Below, piece after piece: positions 22,970 through 34,714 of a DNA stretch of 64,000 bases; positions within the stretch are counted from its first letter, which is position 1, and each line of letters begins with the position of its first letter. A model generated the notes under the pieces. It saw nothing but the letters and a program-made list of their open reading frames with translations. It was not told the origin of the DNA and ran no database searches. Position numbers and translations under genes: made by a program. Source of the stretch: Macrostomum hystrix (Eukaryota > Platyhelminthes > Macrostomidae); contig CATNEN010000024.1 in the NCBI GenBank assembly GCA_950097015.1, positions 1,448,001-1,512,000 of the forward strand, in the 5' to 3' direction.

Positions 22970-23750
22970 TCTGCACGTCATGACCTGAGGACTAGATGGC
23001 TGACTTTGTAGCTCAGGACCTGAGGACTTGATGGCTGACTTTGTAGCTCAGGACCTGAGGACTTGATGGCTGACTTTGTAGCTCAGGACCTGAAGATTTG
23101 ATGGCTGACTTTGTAGCTCAGGACCTGAAGATATGATGGCTGACTTTGTAGCTCAGGACCTGAGGACTTGATGGCTGACTTTGTAGCTCAGGACCTGAGG
23201 ACTTAATGGCTGACTTTGTACATGTAGCGCAGGACCTGAAGATTTGATGGCTGACTTTGTAGCTCAGGACCTGAAGATTTGATGGCTGACTTTGTAGCTC
23301 AGGACCTGAGGACTTGATGGCTGACTTTGTAGCTCAGGACCTGAGGACTTGATGGCTGACTTTGTAGCTCAGGACCTGAAGATTTGATGGCTGACTTTGT
23401 AGCTCAGGACCTGAGGACTTGATGGCTGACTTTGTAGCTCAGGACCTGAGGACTTGATGGCTGACTTTGTAGCTCAGGACCTGAGGACTTGATGGCTGAC
23501 TTTGTAGCTCAGGACCAGAGGACTTGATGGCTGACTTTGTAGCTCAGGACCTGAGGACTTGATGGCTGACTTTGTAGCTCAGGACCTGAAGATTTGATGG
23601 CTGACTTTGTAGCTCAGGACCTGAGGACTTGATGGCTGACTTTGTAGCTCAGGACCTGAAGATTTGATGGCAGACTTTGTAGCTCAGGACCTGAGGACTT
23701 GATGGCTGACTTTGTAGCTCAGGACCAGAGGACTTGATGGCAGATATCTG
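22970..23750. repeat. 35-bp minisatellite, about 22 copies
   Basis: The unit begins AGGACCTGAGGACTTGATGG and continues CTGACTTTGTAGCTC. There are two main haplotypes (GAGGACTTG, GAAGATTTG). One copy carries a short CATGTAGCG insertion near 23220. It decays at both ends. Confidence 0.95.
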
Positions 23751-24609
23751 TTGCTGACTTATGTACCCCAGGGCCTGAGGCTTTGGAAGCTGGCTTACAG
23801 ACTTGAAGATCGCAAAACTCGTAGAAAGTACTTCAGGAACTAGCTTTGTTTCGATGTGAGATAACGATTCTTAATCGGTTGATGATACAAGGCAATTAAA
23901 TCAGACGAACTTATCATGAGCACATCATCTATTCAGCGTTAAATATCTCCCAGCTAAGCCAGCTGCTTGCGTGAGAGAGACCTTATGATTGTATTTGGTT
24001 GACGCGTTGATAAATAAACAAACAGCGCACAATGAGCAGTGTACACGCGGAGTCCAGAGTAGTCACTAAGTGAGCCTCAAAGTCAGGATTAAATTAAACT
24101 GATAAATAAGTCTTGGAAGCAAGTCTGCTCAAATTGCGAAAAAGAACAACAAAGCAAGCAAAACAAACAAGTAAAAAACTGATAAGAGGGCATGCTAAAA
24201 GTGCATTCCAATACGCACAACACGGAGCAACAAAAGTCAGGTGCAGTAGGTTGCAAAATTGTGACGCATTCACATAAAGCAAGTATGTGATGGTATTGGG
24301 GGCAACACTATTAATACTGCACTGGTCGGTCACATGGGTTTACATTTTTTAATCGATTCGAAATCTTGTGTTGATGTCATATACGGCAACAACTGTATGT
24401 AAAATTCTAAACCAATCGACAAAACATAAATTCACTTCAACTGGTCCGCGCGCGCGCGAAAAAAATACAACGGGCAAGCAGCGGACCTCAATAAAATCAA
24501 ATCTGACCGATAAAAACAGTGCCGACTGTACTTTTGTGCAGGTCAGTCGAAGGAACAGCGAAAGGCGGAAGGCATCCTACCGAAATCAAATCCACTTATT
24601 TAACTTATC
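23751..24609. other. Spacer, no gene seen
   Basis: Unique AT-rich sequence with a short (CG)n run near 24451. I see no exon with good splice sites, although downstream exons of the angiomotin-like gene would be expected somewhere here if that gene continues. Confidence 0.4.
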
Positions 24610-24611
24610 CT

Positions 24612-25292
24612 ACTCTGGGAGAGTAGGATCTGAATCTGAGGATCTGGGAGAGTAGGACCTGAATCTGAGGATCTGGGAGAGTAGGATCTGAATCTGAGGA
24701 TCTGGGAGAGTAGGATCTGAATCTGAGGATCTGGGAGAGTAGGACCTGAATCTGAGGATCTGGGAATCTAGGATCTGAATCTGAGGATCTGGGAGAGTAG
24801 GACCTGAATCTGAGGATCTGGGAGAGTAGGACCTGAATCTGAGGATCTGGGAGAGTAGGATCTGAATCTGAGGATCTGGGAGAGTTAGGACCTGAATCTG
24901 AGGATCTGGGAGAGTAGGATCTGAATCTGAGGATCTGGGAGAGTAGGATTTGAATCTGAGGATCTGGGAGAGTAGGATTTGAATCTGAGGATCTGGGAGA
25001 GTAGGATCTGAATCTGCGGATCTGGGAGAGTAGGATCTGAATCTGAGGATCTGGGAATCTAGGACCTGAATCTGAGGATCTGGGAGAGTAGGATCTGAAT
25101 CTGAGGATCTGGGAGAGTAGGATCTGAATCTGAGGATCTGGGAGAGTAGGATCTGAATCTGAGGATCTGGGAGAGTAGGATCTGAATCTGAGGATCTGGG
25201 AGAGTAGGATCTGAATCTGAGGATCTGGGAATCTAGGACCTGAATCTGAGGATCCGGGAGAGTAGGATCTGAATCTGTGGATCTGGGAGAGC
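24612..25292. repeat. 29-bp minisatellite, about 23 copies
   Basis: The unit is TGGGAGAGTAGGATCTGAAT plus CTGAGGATC. A TGGGAATCTAGG variant recurs three times at spaced intervals. The minus strand is open across it and yields a spurious SQILRFRSYSPRSSD repeat ORF. Confidence 0.95.
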
Positions 25293-25800
25293 ATGAGCCG
25301 TTAAATCTGAGAATGGAGAGGTAGTAGTATAAAAGGCTCTGTAAATATCTGCAACAACTTCTTAAGCAGCTGCGGTTAAACAAAAAGTGGAGACGCTGAT
25401 CTTGAAGTAACAATATATTTTGTGATAATAAAACTGCGAAGAAAAAAAACATCCAAGCTAAAGAAACTGCCAGAAAAAAAATGGCTTACGAACCTGATTT
25501 ACTGTCGATAATATAATACTAAAAAGGCACAATATACTACTGTTGAGCCAGCGTGGAGCAAGTAAACAGCAGAGGGAAGACTATGCACTATAAGATTACT
25601 AATCTGAGCTAGTACAGCTAGCTAGACAAGGGAAGCGCAGATAAGGAGGTTCAAGTCATGATTTGCGAGCGCATCGAGATGTGAGGCAATTAAATAAATA
25701 TAAAGTACAAAAAGTATACTTTAAACAAAGCCTTGTATTTTATCAATCCGTCAATTATAAACTGCCGGAAGAGATTGTTTGGGTCGATGATTGGTTCTGG

Positions 25801-27264
25801 TCAGCTCTGCCTGCTTACGGTAGAATGAGGCTGCTGCTGCTGCTGATGCTGCGGCAGGCTGGAAGTCCTCAGCTGCTCTTTTAACTGAAATTGAAATTTA
25901 AATTAAAATGAAATGGTAGGAAATTTTGAAGACTACAAAAATACACAGAAACACGGGGCCTAAGCACTCACAGCCAGGTTCTCAGCCTCTAATCGTAACA
26001 GGGCTTCCTGACAGCCAGCCAGTGCCGATGCGTTGGTGACGGCCGCTGTCTGCTGATGATGCTGCATCTCAGAAGTGCAGCAGAGCAGGCGCTCCCTCAG
26101 CTGGGCATTCTCCTGGCGCAGCAGGGCGCACTCGCGCTCCAATCGGCGGCGCACGGCAGTCTCTAGGCGGGCGCTGCGCTCGGCGGACCGGACCAGAGCC
26201 TCGTGAGCGTCGGCCAGTCTGGACAGCTCGCGCTCGAGCAGGTCGACTCGGCCGGCGCGCGACTGAGCAGCCTCCAATTGGAGCCGGAGATTGTGCACTG
26301 CGGCGTCCTGACTCTGCTGATGCTGCTGCTGTTGATGGTGATGGTGATGGTGATGATGCGGATGCAGGGGCAGAGGCGGACCATGTCCGGACTGGTTCTG
26401 GTGCGGTAGGGGCGGCTTGTCCGGCGAGGCGTCTACCACGTTGACATAGTCGTTCAGCAGATTGGGATGAGAGCGGGTGCGACTACCCAGCTGCTGCTGT
26501 TGCTGCAGGTTTTGCTGTTGTTGCAGCTGCTGCTGTTGCTGCAGGTTTTGCTGTTGTTGCAGCAGCTGCTGTTGCTGCAGTTGACCAGCGTAGGGCACAG
26601 CATATGTGTGCTGCTGTTGTTGATATTGATGCTGCTGCTGCTGCATCAGGTGCTGTAGTCCGCTAGTTGGGCTAGCCGGAGGACCAAGCAGTTGATGCTG
26701 CTGCTGCTGATGCTGCGGCGAGGCCAGAGGAGAAGTCACTGAAGGCTGATAGGGAGCGGCGGGGTTTGCCGCGCCTTTCGGCGGTCGAGGACTGCGCGGA
26801 CTCTTTGGACTCTTCGGCGGCAGGGTCTGCTGGGAGCCGCGCCGGCCGCCGCCGCCGCCCTGCACTGGCATGGACTCAGACAGGAACACGTGTGTTGCCG
26901 ATGCTACCACTTTATCTTCAGCCGGCGTCAATGGCGGAAATGCACCTGGCAACAGTTTAGAGAGCAGTGGAGGCTGCGGCCGCGGCTCAGCCGGTGGACT
27001 AAGCGAAGCCATCGTGAGCTGCTGCTGCTGGAAGCAGCTCTCCTCGCCTAGGGGCGCCACCCGCGTCGGACTGCTGGCGGAGAGGCCGCTGCGAAATGTG
27101 GCGCCGGCAGTGCCGGCTTGCCGACCCGCGCCGCCAGGCAGGTGATGCCGATGAGGCGGTGGTGGCGCTGCATTAGTCAATAAAGCAGCCGATGCCACAA
27201 TTGAAGGCGGGGAAGAAGCTGATACAGGCGAGGCAACTGCGCTCATGCCAATTGGTCGCTGCAT
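25801..27264 (-). CDS. Angiomotin-like Q-rich coiled-coil protein
   Basis: Exon 1 (27264-25972, 431 codons) ends at a good donor (GTGAGT). Exon 2 begins at 25884 after TTTCAG and ends either at a donor GTAAGC (25819) or by reading on to TGA at 25801-25803, giving about 458 aa. The N-terminal two-thirds is low-complexity: Pro/Ser-rich, then poly-Gln, then a His run. A heptad-like region follows with LEAAQSRAGRVDLLERELSR, LADAHEALVRS and LRQENAQLRERL. This matches the order of motifs in the conserved coiled coil of angiomotins (KAxRxQKLExEIQRLSEAYE, then NxxLRERL), which bind YAP and tight-junction proteins. No clear PPxY motif was found in the N-terminal part, and the usual longer C-terminal coiled coil is missing, so the gene may continue or be short. 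Confidence 0.55.
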
Positions 27265-27299
27265 GACAGCCCGCAGCTTGCTGCTCTCAGTTGGTTGGG

Positions 27300-29680
27300 C
27301 TGCTGGCTAAGTTTGGTATTATTTATCTGGAAAATGTGTAGATCAAATTGTGCAAATAAATATTCTGCACTGTTTAGAGTAACTAAATTCTAAGATAGCT
27401 AAAAGACAAGAAAAATGTTGTGAAGCAGACTTTTATGTACATATAAAAGAATATGATAGAACTCTGATTGAATGAATCTCATGAATAAAATCCAAAAGAT
27501 AATGAGAAAGTTATGAACTTTGAGTTAGCACACAACAAAGGCAACTTAAAGAGATGAATGCCCCAGCTGAATCAACTGAATTTTTTTGATTATTTAGAAT
27601 GTTACATTTTCAAGCTATCAAGCTAAATCCATATTAAACTCTTAAATTTGTATTATGTCTTGCACGCGATTATGTATTAATATATCTATATTGCAAAATT
27701 TGACTAACCATAGCCATAGGAGACAAAAAATGTTGCTAATTATACGGATACCAAAAAGTTACATTGTATTGTGTAAAAAAATAATATTATGAATTTGTAA
27801 AGTAAATATGCCAAGCATTTAAGCTTTACTTTTCCTTAATAAAGTTGCATAGCCAATATATATAGTTAGAATATAATTGTAATAAGAAGAAATTAAGATT
27901 TTGGTCAAAACAAGATTTGAGACAAGACAAGAATTTAACTCAATAAATTTTGAGAAGAGATAAGAGAATGAAAGATTTGCAAAATATAGGCCCTAATAGA
28001 ACAAAAGGTTTTTAATATCCTGTAAAATTAAAAAAAATAATAACTCATTACTTTTTTATTAACATTTTCTCTATTAAGTTTTTAAATTGTGTGACAATGG
28101 TTTGTTTTTCATATTGCTAATCTTGTCTAAAAAACTGAGAAACTCAAAATTTGTCTTGTCAAAGGCCTACAAAGATACAAAACTATCTAGACCTAGCAGT
28201 CCTTTAAAATGATAGAAGTAGGCCATAGACCCACAAGAAACCATTTTTTAAGTTAAACTGACATTTAAAAAATACCATAAAACAATATTTGCTTCAATAA
28301 AAAAATTCTGAATAAAAGTGAATAAGCAGACATGCAGCATATTATAAGAACAGATTCCAATGAGTTTTGTTAGGCCTAGTATTAGCTTTTATTATTATGG
28401 AACCAAATGAAACTTCCAGTTTGATAAGATATCATGCTTTGATGTGATTTTTTTATAACTTATTGCAAAATCTAAAAAATAATGGTCAGTCAGTTAGGAT
28501 ATTTTGTTAAGATATATTAAGAATCTAGCTAAAAACATCTCTGCAGAGACAGGCACTGCAAGCATTACTAGGATATGTATGATACAAGGATTAAAAATGC
28601 AAATAAAACTAACACATTCTTCTACTGATAACTGATGGGCCAATATGTAGAATGGTAGTGTACTGTCATTAAAATAAGTGTTTTATAAAAAAATTTACCG
28701 AATACTGAATATATTGTACAGCAGTATTGAGCATCAGAGAATTATAAAAGTAGCCATACCTACATTTAGCCATACCTACATAAACCATACCATACAGCTA
28801 TACTCTATAGTGCTAAGCTATACAGTATAATAGAAATATGAAGTCTCGTAGTATATTGTATAAACCTTAAAAAATTGCGATAATGTTTACTGCTTCTGAT
28901 TCCAATAATTATATGAACAAATGAATTATATATAATGCTGAACTATGAAAGTAGCAATATTCACTACGAGCAGTGCGAAGGACAGAACTTTTTATAAGAA
29001 ATAAAAGATGTTCTAACCAACTTGGTTCTAACACGACTAACAGGAAAACTATGAAATTGTAAGCATTAAAAATCAAACAAAGTGTAAGCTCATATCGCAT
29101 AACTAAACTATTAAAATGTGTATCAAAGCTAGGCCTATCATGCAAAATATTCAGTAAAAACAAGAAGTCAGCAGGCAGAAATGTCTCAAGCCAATTGCAG
29201 TTTTGCCGAATATCACTATTTTTACTGAACGCTTCGGAGCACAAGGCCGGATGATTTATACTAGCGGGCCTTTGTTAAAGCTTTACTGAAAATTCGGGAC
29301 ATGATAGTATTATTATATCGCCAATAATTAATTTTTATCTGATTACTATACTACTATACCCGCTACAAGTAGTCCTGTTTTATATATAACATGAAATTCG
29401 GACTCACAACTGAGAGACATGGGTGATTCAGTTATTCCAGCTGTATAATTAGATACCAGCATCTGCTGGTACAGTTTTAAAGCGTAAGTGTACAGTTTTG
29501 ATGCGTTTTGATTTTTATAGCTACATTAGTAGCAGCTGTAATCATGCCCAATCGCGTGGGTTGGCTGTTCATCTTTCCATTTTTACTTTTCAAGCACTAT
29601 TTGCTGCTGTGTAGTGTCGGCATGTTTATTTTATAAATGCGTATATTTCTACTTGAAGTAACATATTCGCGCACTCAATA
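27300..29680. other. AT-rich spacer or 5' intron
   Basis: 2.4 kb of AT-rich unique sequence upstream of the angiomotin-like exon. It could be a 5' intron of that gene (TTAG acceptor-like site at about 27309). The 111-codon minus-strand ORF at 28909-29244 has no recognisable domain and AT-driven composition. Confidence 0.5.
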
Positions 29681-29729
29681 TTAATGAATTATTATAATGT
29701 ATGTTATAGGGTTGTTTTTTGTACATGCG

Positions 29730-30115
29730 CGCCCAGCCAGGCCTACGCACGCGATCGGCCGGTCACCCTTGCTCTACAGCCAAGGCATCGGACTAACCCC
29801 GGTCTGGTGGGCCCAGCCAATAGGAGGACGGCTAATCAATTTGATGCGACCCGACTTAAGCGCGATACCCCGGGCCGGGCCAATCAGCAGCCAGTTCGTT
29901 AACCGGCAGGGTCGACCTGGCAGAAGAACAAGCGGCGCGGCCGGCACCCAGGCTTTGATGAGGGTTGGGGCGGGCGCTTGACTATATAACTGACTATTGC
30001 GTTGCCATTTTGTTTCTATCGTCGTGTGTCTTTTCGTGTGTATTATCGTGTGTTTTTCGTCGTGTCTTTCGTTGCAATCGTTGTTACGCATCCTAGTAAT
30101 ACCGGGACAGGTAAA
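29730..30115 (+). promoter_or_regulatory. CpG-rich promoter-like block
   Basis: An isolated GC/CpG-rich island in AT-rich surroundings contains two CCAAT boxes (about 29817 and 29879), a TATATAA at about 29983 and a donor-like GGGACAG/GTAAAC at 30106-30117. The order CCAAT, TATA, donor suggests a promoter with a non-coding first exon for a plus-strand gene. An LTR (promoter followed by AATAAA at about 30920) is an alternative. Confidence 0.35.
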
Positions 30116-31156
30116 CCGGCCCAACTAGCTAGTCGAAGAAAACCCCACACTCAATCCCACGTCAGTAAGTAGCTCGGCACGTCTGGCCAACTGCTGCCGG
30201 AGTGTTAGATAGGGATTGGCAAGCACGGAAGTACTCTCCATATCGCCGACAATCATCGGTGGGACGCCGTCGAATTGACATTAGGTGTGGCACGATAGAA
30301 CTATCGTTGTGCCATAGTGCGGAAGTGCTTGCTGGTCGCCTCGGTTTCAGACTAGGGACTTTGGGTTAGGTTTTGTGTTATATGTCTTGTTTTGTCATAT
30401 AGGGACTATCTGTTTGGTCTAGGAGTTATTTGTGTCAATTGACATGTTATTTACGTGAGTTCTTGTTGATGTCCAGAGCATTTTCGAGTAGAGTTCGCGT
30501 GTTCTTGTGTTGAGGTTACCGAGATTTTGTTAGTAATTTACCAGTGCGAATTGTGAGTTTAATATTTAATCAAGTACAGTACCTGGCAGGGAACGGGAAG
30601 AGCGCTGCCAGGGGAATTCATAGCTTTCTCTTGTTAACTAATTAACACTTAAATATCAGCTGTTTAGCTTGGAATCCTGAATCGTCTTGTCTTCGTTATT
30701 TTCGAGTTACGGCAATAGAGTCTCTCGCAAAGAGTAGGACACCCGACCTCATTTAGGGATCTCATTGGATTTCTCACTGCACCCAGTGAACAACGAATAA
30801 TGAGTTCGACACGAAATTACCGCGAGTATGACTTGACCAAGCGCTATAAAATTAAGTTTCGGCCTAGCTCCTAGTCATCTTATCGCTAGTCCGCAAATCT
30901 TATTGCACGGATAATAAATACATGTATAATAAATACATCGTGTTCGCTGTTTGCACAAAATCTGATTGTAAAACACTTCGTAGCCGCATGGGGCTACATT
31001 TGATTGGGAAACTGGTCCAAATTTAAGCTTGTTTACTTACGAGTACATAAAGGCGTAGATGTAAAAGCAGGCCAACTACCGTATATTTCCTGACACAAAA
31101 AGTCGCCTAACGAGACTGAGTTGAAGCTGAAACTCGAAGCAAACTGTTTCCCCAAG
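30116..31156. other. Region upstream of the GPCR start codon
   Basis: Non-coding. It holds an inverted repeat at 30288-30314, a TATA-like CTATAAAAT at 30844-30852, and two ATAATAAATACAT motifs near 30910-30935. A pyrimidine stretch with AG (TTTCCCCAAG) ends immediately before the GPCR ATG and might act as a splice acceptor. Confidence 0.4.
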
Positions 31157-32163
31157 ATGCAGGTTGGCGAGACCAGCATTCTGGCAGTTCTCTTTGTAGT
31201 CTCCGTAACCGTCAACTCCGCGCTCATTCTAACTATTGTGAAATCTCCCTGCCTTCACGCACCGCCGAACGGCTTATTATTGAACTTTTGCGCCATAGAC
31301 CTGCTGCTGAGTGTGGACATTGGCTTGTCCATTCTGCGTGTTAGCCTGGAGCGTCGGCCATGCCAGACAGTGATGCCAGTGCTGCTGAAGACCTTCAGCT
31401 GCTTTATAATAATCTGCTGCGTGTTGCACTACCTAGTCTGTTTCGGCTGTATTGCCTACTTCCGCGGCCGAGTGCTGGGCCAGTTCCAAGTGACTCTGAG
31501 CAGGAAGAAGGCCCTGGTGCGGAAGCTGCTGATGCTAGATTGGGTGTTGTCGCTGCTGCTATCCTCGCTGCTTGTACTGCTGCAGTACAGGCCGCTGTCA
31601 GAGTGCCGGCAGAACATCTACCTGCCATTGACTGTGCCCGCCTTCTCAGGGTAAAGAACATGACTAGACTGCGGATTTATGCTGCGATTAGGAAGCAAAG
31701 ACTTATCGAATGAGACGGAGTAGGGCTAGCAGTATATGGAAGCTTTAGGAATCTCTTTCCATTCATTTGCAGGTTGGAGCATGAGAGTCAGGTGGTGACT
31801 GAGACCAACGCGGGCTCTATGGCCTCCTATTTTCTTCTAGTCCTACTGGTACTAGGCCTGGTAGCGTACATCTGCCGCGGCTATTACACGATATTGCACT
31901 CCTTAGCCAGGACCTCGCCTTCCATCACTCCCTATTGCCAACCGGCCCGCGTCGGCTACGAGACCGGACTGGAGTCGGTGTCCATCCTGGTTGACAGGGA
32001 GGCCAGCATCCTGACCAGAGGGCAGGGCGCAGCTGCGTGCACTTCGTCAGCAGCGGCAGTCTCCTCGGTGATGCAGGTGCATAGTTTCCTGCAGCTGCCA
32101 GCCGAGCCAAGTCTGGCATCGCTCGATTCGCGCCGGCTCAGCGTGGCGTCGCCGACTGGCTGT

Positions 32164-32206
<43 letters not shown>

Positions 32207-33212
32207 CTCAGTTTACCGACATAAGCCGCAGTCATCGGCTAAGTCATCAAGAGGTGCAAAAATGTCGCCGAGATCAGGCAAGTGACGCAGTTTTTCTTCC
32301 AATAAACAAAACCAGCGGTTTTACATCGCAGAAATTCGATGGAAAGCAAAGCTCGCATATTAGTCGAATAGTGCGTTTTAAGGCTTGCGTTAGAACGATG
32401 TCCGCCCAATTGACGGTAAAAAATGATTTATTACACCTGCCCCAAATGGGCCAGGTGTGCAGCTGACAGCACGGCGGCAGCTATTGCGCGGCGCATCTGA
32501 AGACTGCGTACAGCTGTTCAGTACATGGACTGGGGGGACGCCACACCCACCCTCAATTAGCCCAGCTATTGCCGGTACCCATTTAACAGCTTGTTGAACT
32601 GGATCAATGCAGAGTTAAGTGACCCAAATTGTCTCAGTGGAGTCGGGAATCGAACCCCCGACCTTCAAGTCGTGAGTCCGACACAAGGCCAGGACGTCTT
32701 ATAATTATTATAATATTGACGGTAGGTACAGCCTATACGGATATGCCCCACATGGGTGATAGCTCTCAAGCCAAAAAGTTCTATCACAAGTCAAGTAACG
32801 TGGCATACTACTGATAGTAGCACAATACAATCTCTACTATATTGTCCAGGAAAATTGTCCGTTGCTCCTTTCCTAGTAGCTAACAACCTGTAGCCGAACA
32901 AGATGCATCTGCATCGTATGACATACTCTCAGTATACCGCCATTTTGGATTGAGCAGGCAAGCCTAACACAGGCGGTCCGCCGCAGCCTAGTATCCTTCT
33001 TGCTGCTGATGCTGCCCACCTTGCCCTACCTGGTGACCTGCGCGCCTGGCCTCCTAGCCGCAGTGGCCGAGGCCGAAGCCAAGCGACTGCTGACGGTGCA
33101 CAAGTCTGTCACGACGCTATTCTACTGCAATACAGTGCTGGTGCCGCTCTGGTATCTGCTGTTTAGTAGGCGGCTTCGTCGCTGCTTCGTCGACATGGTG
33201 ACTGGTGTTTAG
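31157..33212 (+). CDS. Rhodopsin-like G protein-coupled receptor (404 aa)
   Basis: The three exons are 31157-31650, 31773-32253 and 32973-33212 (494+481+240 = 1215 bp, phases 2 and 0 agree). Seven membrane segments lie at about 8-30, 38-60, 70-102, 122-143, 182-203, 330-350 and 370-390. Family marks are N20 in TM1, D49 in TM2, a Cys69-Cys150 pair linking TM3 to ECL2, and P383-x-x-Y386 in TM7 (VPLWY replaces NPxxY). The DRY box is replaced by AYFRG. The third intracellular loop is about 125 residues long and has a 14-residue Gln run. The extracellular N-terminus is only about 7 residues. Exon 2's donor (GAG/GTGCAA) is non-ideal but is the one that keeps phase. The short N-terminus suggests a small ligand, but the receptor is an orphan. 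Confidence 0.72.
32418..32700 (-). mobile_element. tRNA-derived SINE in GPCR intron 2
   Basis: On the minus strand the order is a B-box (GGGGGTTCGATTCCC), CACTTAACTCTGCAT, TTAAATGGGTACC, then a variable body and a tail GGCAGGTGTAATAAAT. It aligns throughout with the copy at 61137-61412. It explains the open-frame tail that runs past the exon 2 donor. Confidence 0.75.
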
Positions 33213-33304
33213 ATTGACTAACAAATCGAAGCTGTTTATTAGCATGCAATCAATAGCTTTCAGCCAAGGGCTCTGCGGACAAGACATCTGTTTGCTCCGA
33301 TTCT

Positions 33305-33310
33305 AATAAA
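33305..33310 (+). terminator. Polyadenylation signal of the GPCR gene
   Basis: AATAAA lies 93 bp after the GPCR stop codon. Confidence 0.6.
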
Positions 33311-33594
33311 ACCAATGAACAGGTCGAACAGAATAAAAACTGTACATTTCTGTTTTGATAAAAATCTAAATACAACAATGTGGAAAGGCTTCTGATAAAG
33401 CGAAGCAATTAAAAAAATATACTTAGAATTAAATTAAAAATACGAGAATACAAATCGGACTGAGGAGTAACATACTCCTAAACTAATTAATTTACAACAG
33501 CCTAATCGATTAGGACCAGAATTGACGATCATGATTATGGGGGCTCCACTCTCGCCACGCATGCTATTCCAGTCACTCTTAAAAACCCCGCAGC

Positions 33595-34165
33595 GGATCT
33601 GGGATGATGGGAGCTTAATCTGCTGATCTGGGATGATGGGAGCTAATTCTGCTGATCTGGGATGATGGGAGCTTAATCTGCTGATCTGGGATGATGGGAG
33701 CTTAATCTGCTGATCTGGGATGGTGGGAGCTTAATCTGCTGATCTGGGATGGTGGGAGCTTAATCTGCTGATCTGGGATGGTGGGAGCTTAATCTGCTGA
33801 TCTGGGATGGTGGAAGCTTAATCTGCTGATCTGGGATGATGGGAGCTTAATCTGCTGATCTGGGATGATGGGGGGCTTAATCTGCTGATCTGGGATGGTG
33901 GAAGCTTAATCTGCTGATCTGGGATGATGGGAGCTTAATCTGCTGATCTGGGATGATGGGAGCTTAACCTGCGGATCTGGGATGATGGGAGCTTAACCTG
34001 CGGATCTGGGATGATGGGAGCTTAATCTGCTGATCTGGGATGGTGGGAGCTTAATCTGCTGATCTGGGATGGTGGGAGCTTAATCTGCTGATCTGGGATG
34101 ATGGGAGCTAATTCTGCTGATCTGGGATGATGGGAGCTTAATCTGCTGATCTGGGATAGTGGGAA
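33595..34165. repeat. 29-bp minisatellite, about 19 copies
   Basis: The unit is TCTGGGATGATGGGAGCTTA plus ATCTGCTGA. Variants (GGTGG, GCTAATT, CCTGCGG) are clustered in pairs. Confidence 0.95.
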
Positions 34166-34700
34166 CCAATTTGTGGTTGCAGATGCCGATGTGGGGTCAT
34201 TGTCAGTAATAGCCGCCAAACAAGCCAGTTATGACTATTGTTCAAGACTTGCAATAAGCTTCCAGTGTCGGATTAGAGCGAGTCACATAATTATCAATAG
34301 CCTAACGTATTGGCGCTGAAAAAATTAGCAAAATACGAGCGTAAAACTTCACTTCTGCATCCCGTGTCACAATTGCGGCATAGACAATTGTAATGGAGAA
34401 TTATTTTTAAAGGAAAAATAATATAAGTGCCATTAGCAATATACTAGCCAATCCTTTATATAACTGCTAAAGAACAAATTTATACTAAATGTAAAGGTTC
34501 CTCTTATGAAAAGTATATATAAAAAATCAATCAGGCAAATAAAAAGGAGAGAAATTGGACGTAAGTCCAATACTCTGACAATACTCTGAAAGGCTTAATT
34601 AAGGGACTTTAGCTACAGAACTCGTTTTAAATTTTCTGAGTTTTAAACCTCTTAAACATAGAATGCTCTATATTATCAAACCTTAACGAGATCCCTAGCA
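34166..34700. other. AT-rich spacer between arrays
   Basis: Unique AT-rich sequence with no ORF or RNA gene that I can recognise. Confidence 0.5.
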
Positions 34701-34714
34701 CAGAATTTTAAATC

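Noticed and set aside
24605-25452. Long minus-strand SQILRFRSYSPRSSD ORFs
   Set aside because: Translation of the 29-bp array in two frames; no splice link to the angiomotin-like exons.
28909-29244. 111-codon hydrophobic minus-strand ORF
   Set aside because: It lies in AT-rich DNA, has no domain, and has no supporting splice or promoter signal.
29698-30999. A solo LTR (TGT...ACA with CCAAT, TATA and AATAAA in order)
   Set aside because: No target-site duplication or primer-binding site was found; a promoter with a non-coding exon explains the left part as well.
32254-32466. Extension of GPCR exon 2 to the stop at 32466
   Set aside because: The added sequence enters a SINE, and without splicing at 32253 the receptor would lose TM6 and TM7, which are clearly encoded at 32973-33212.
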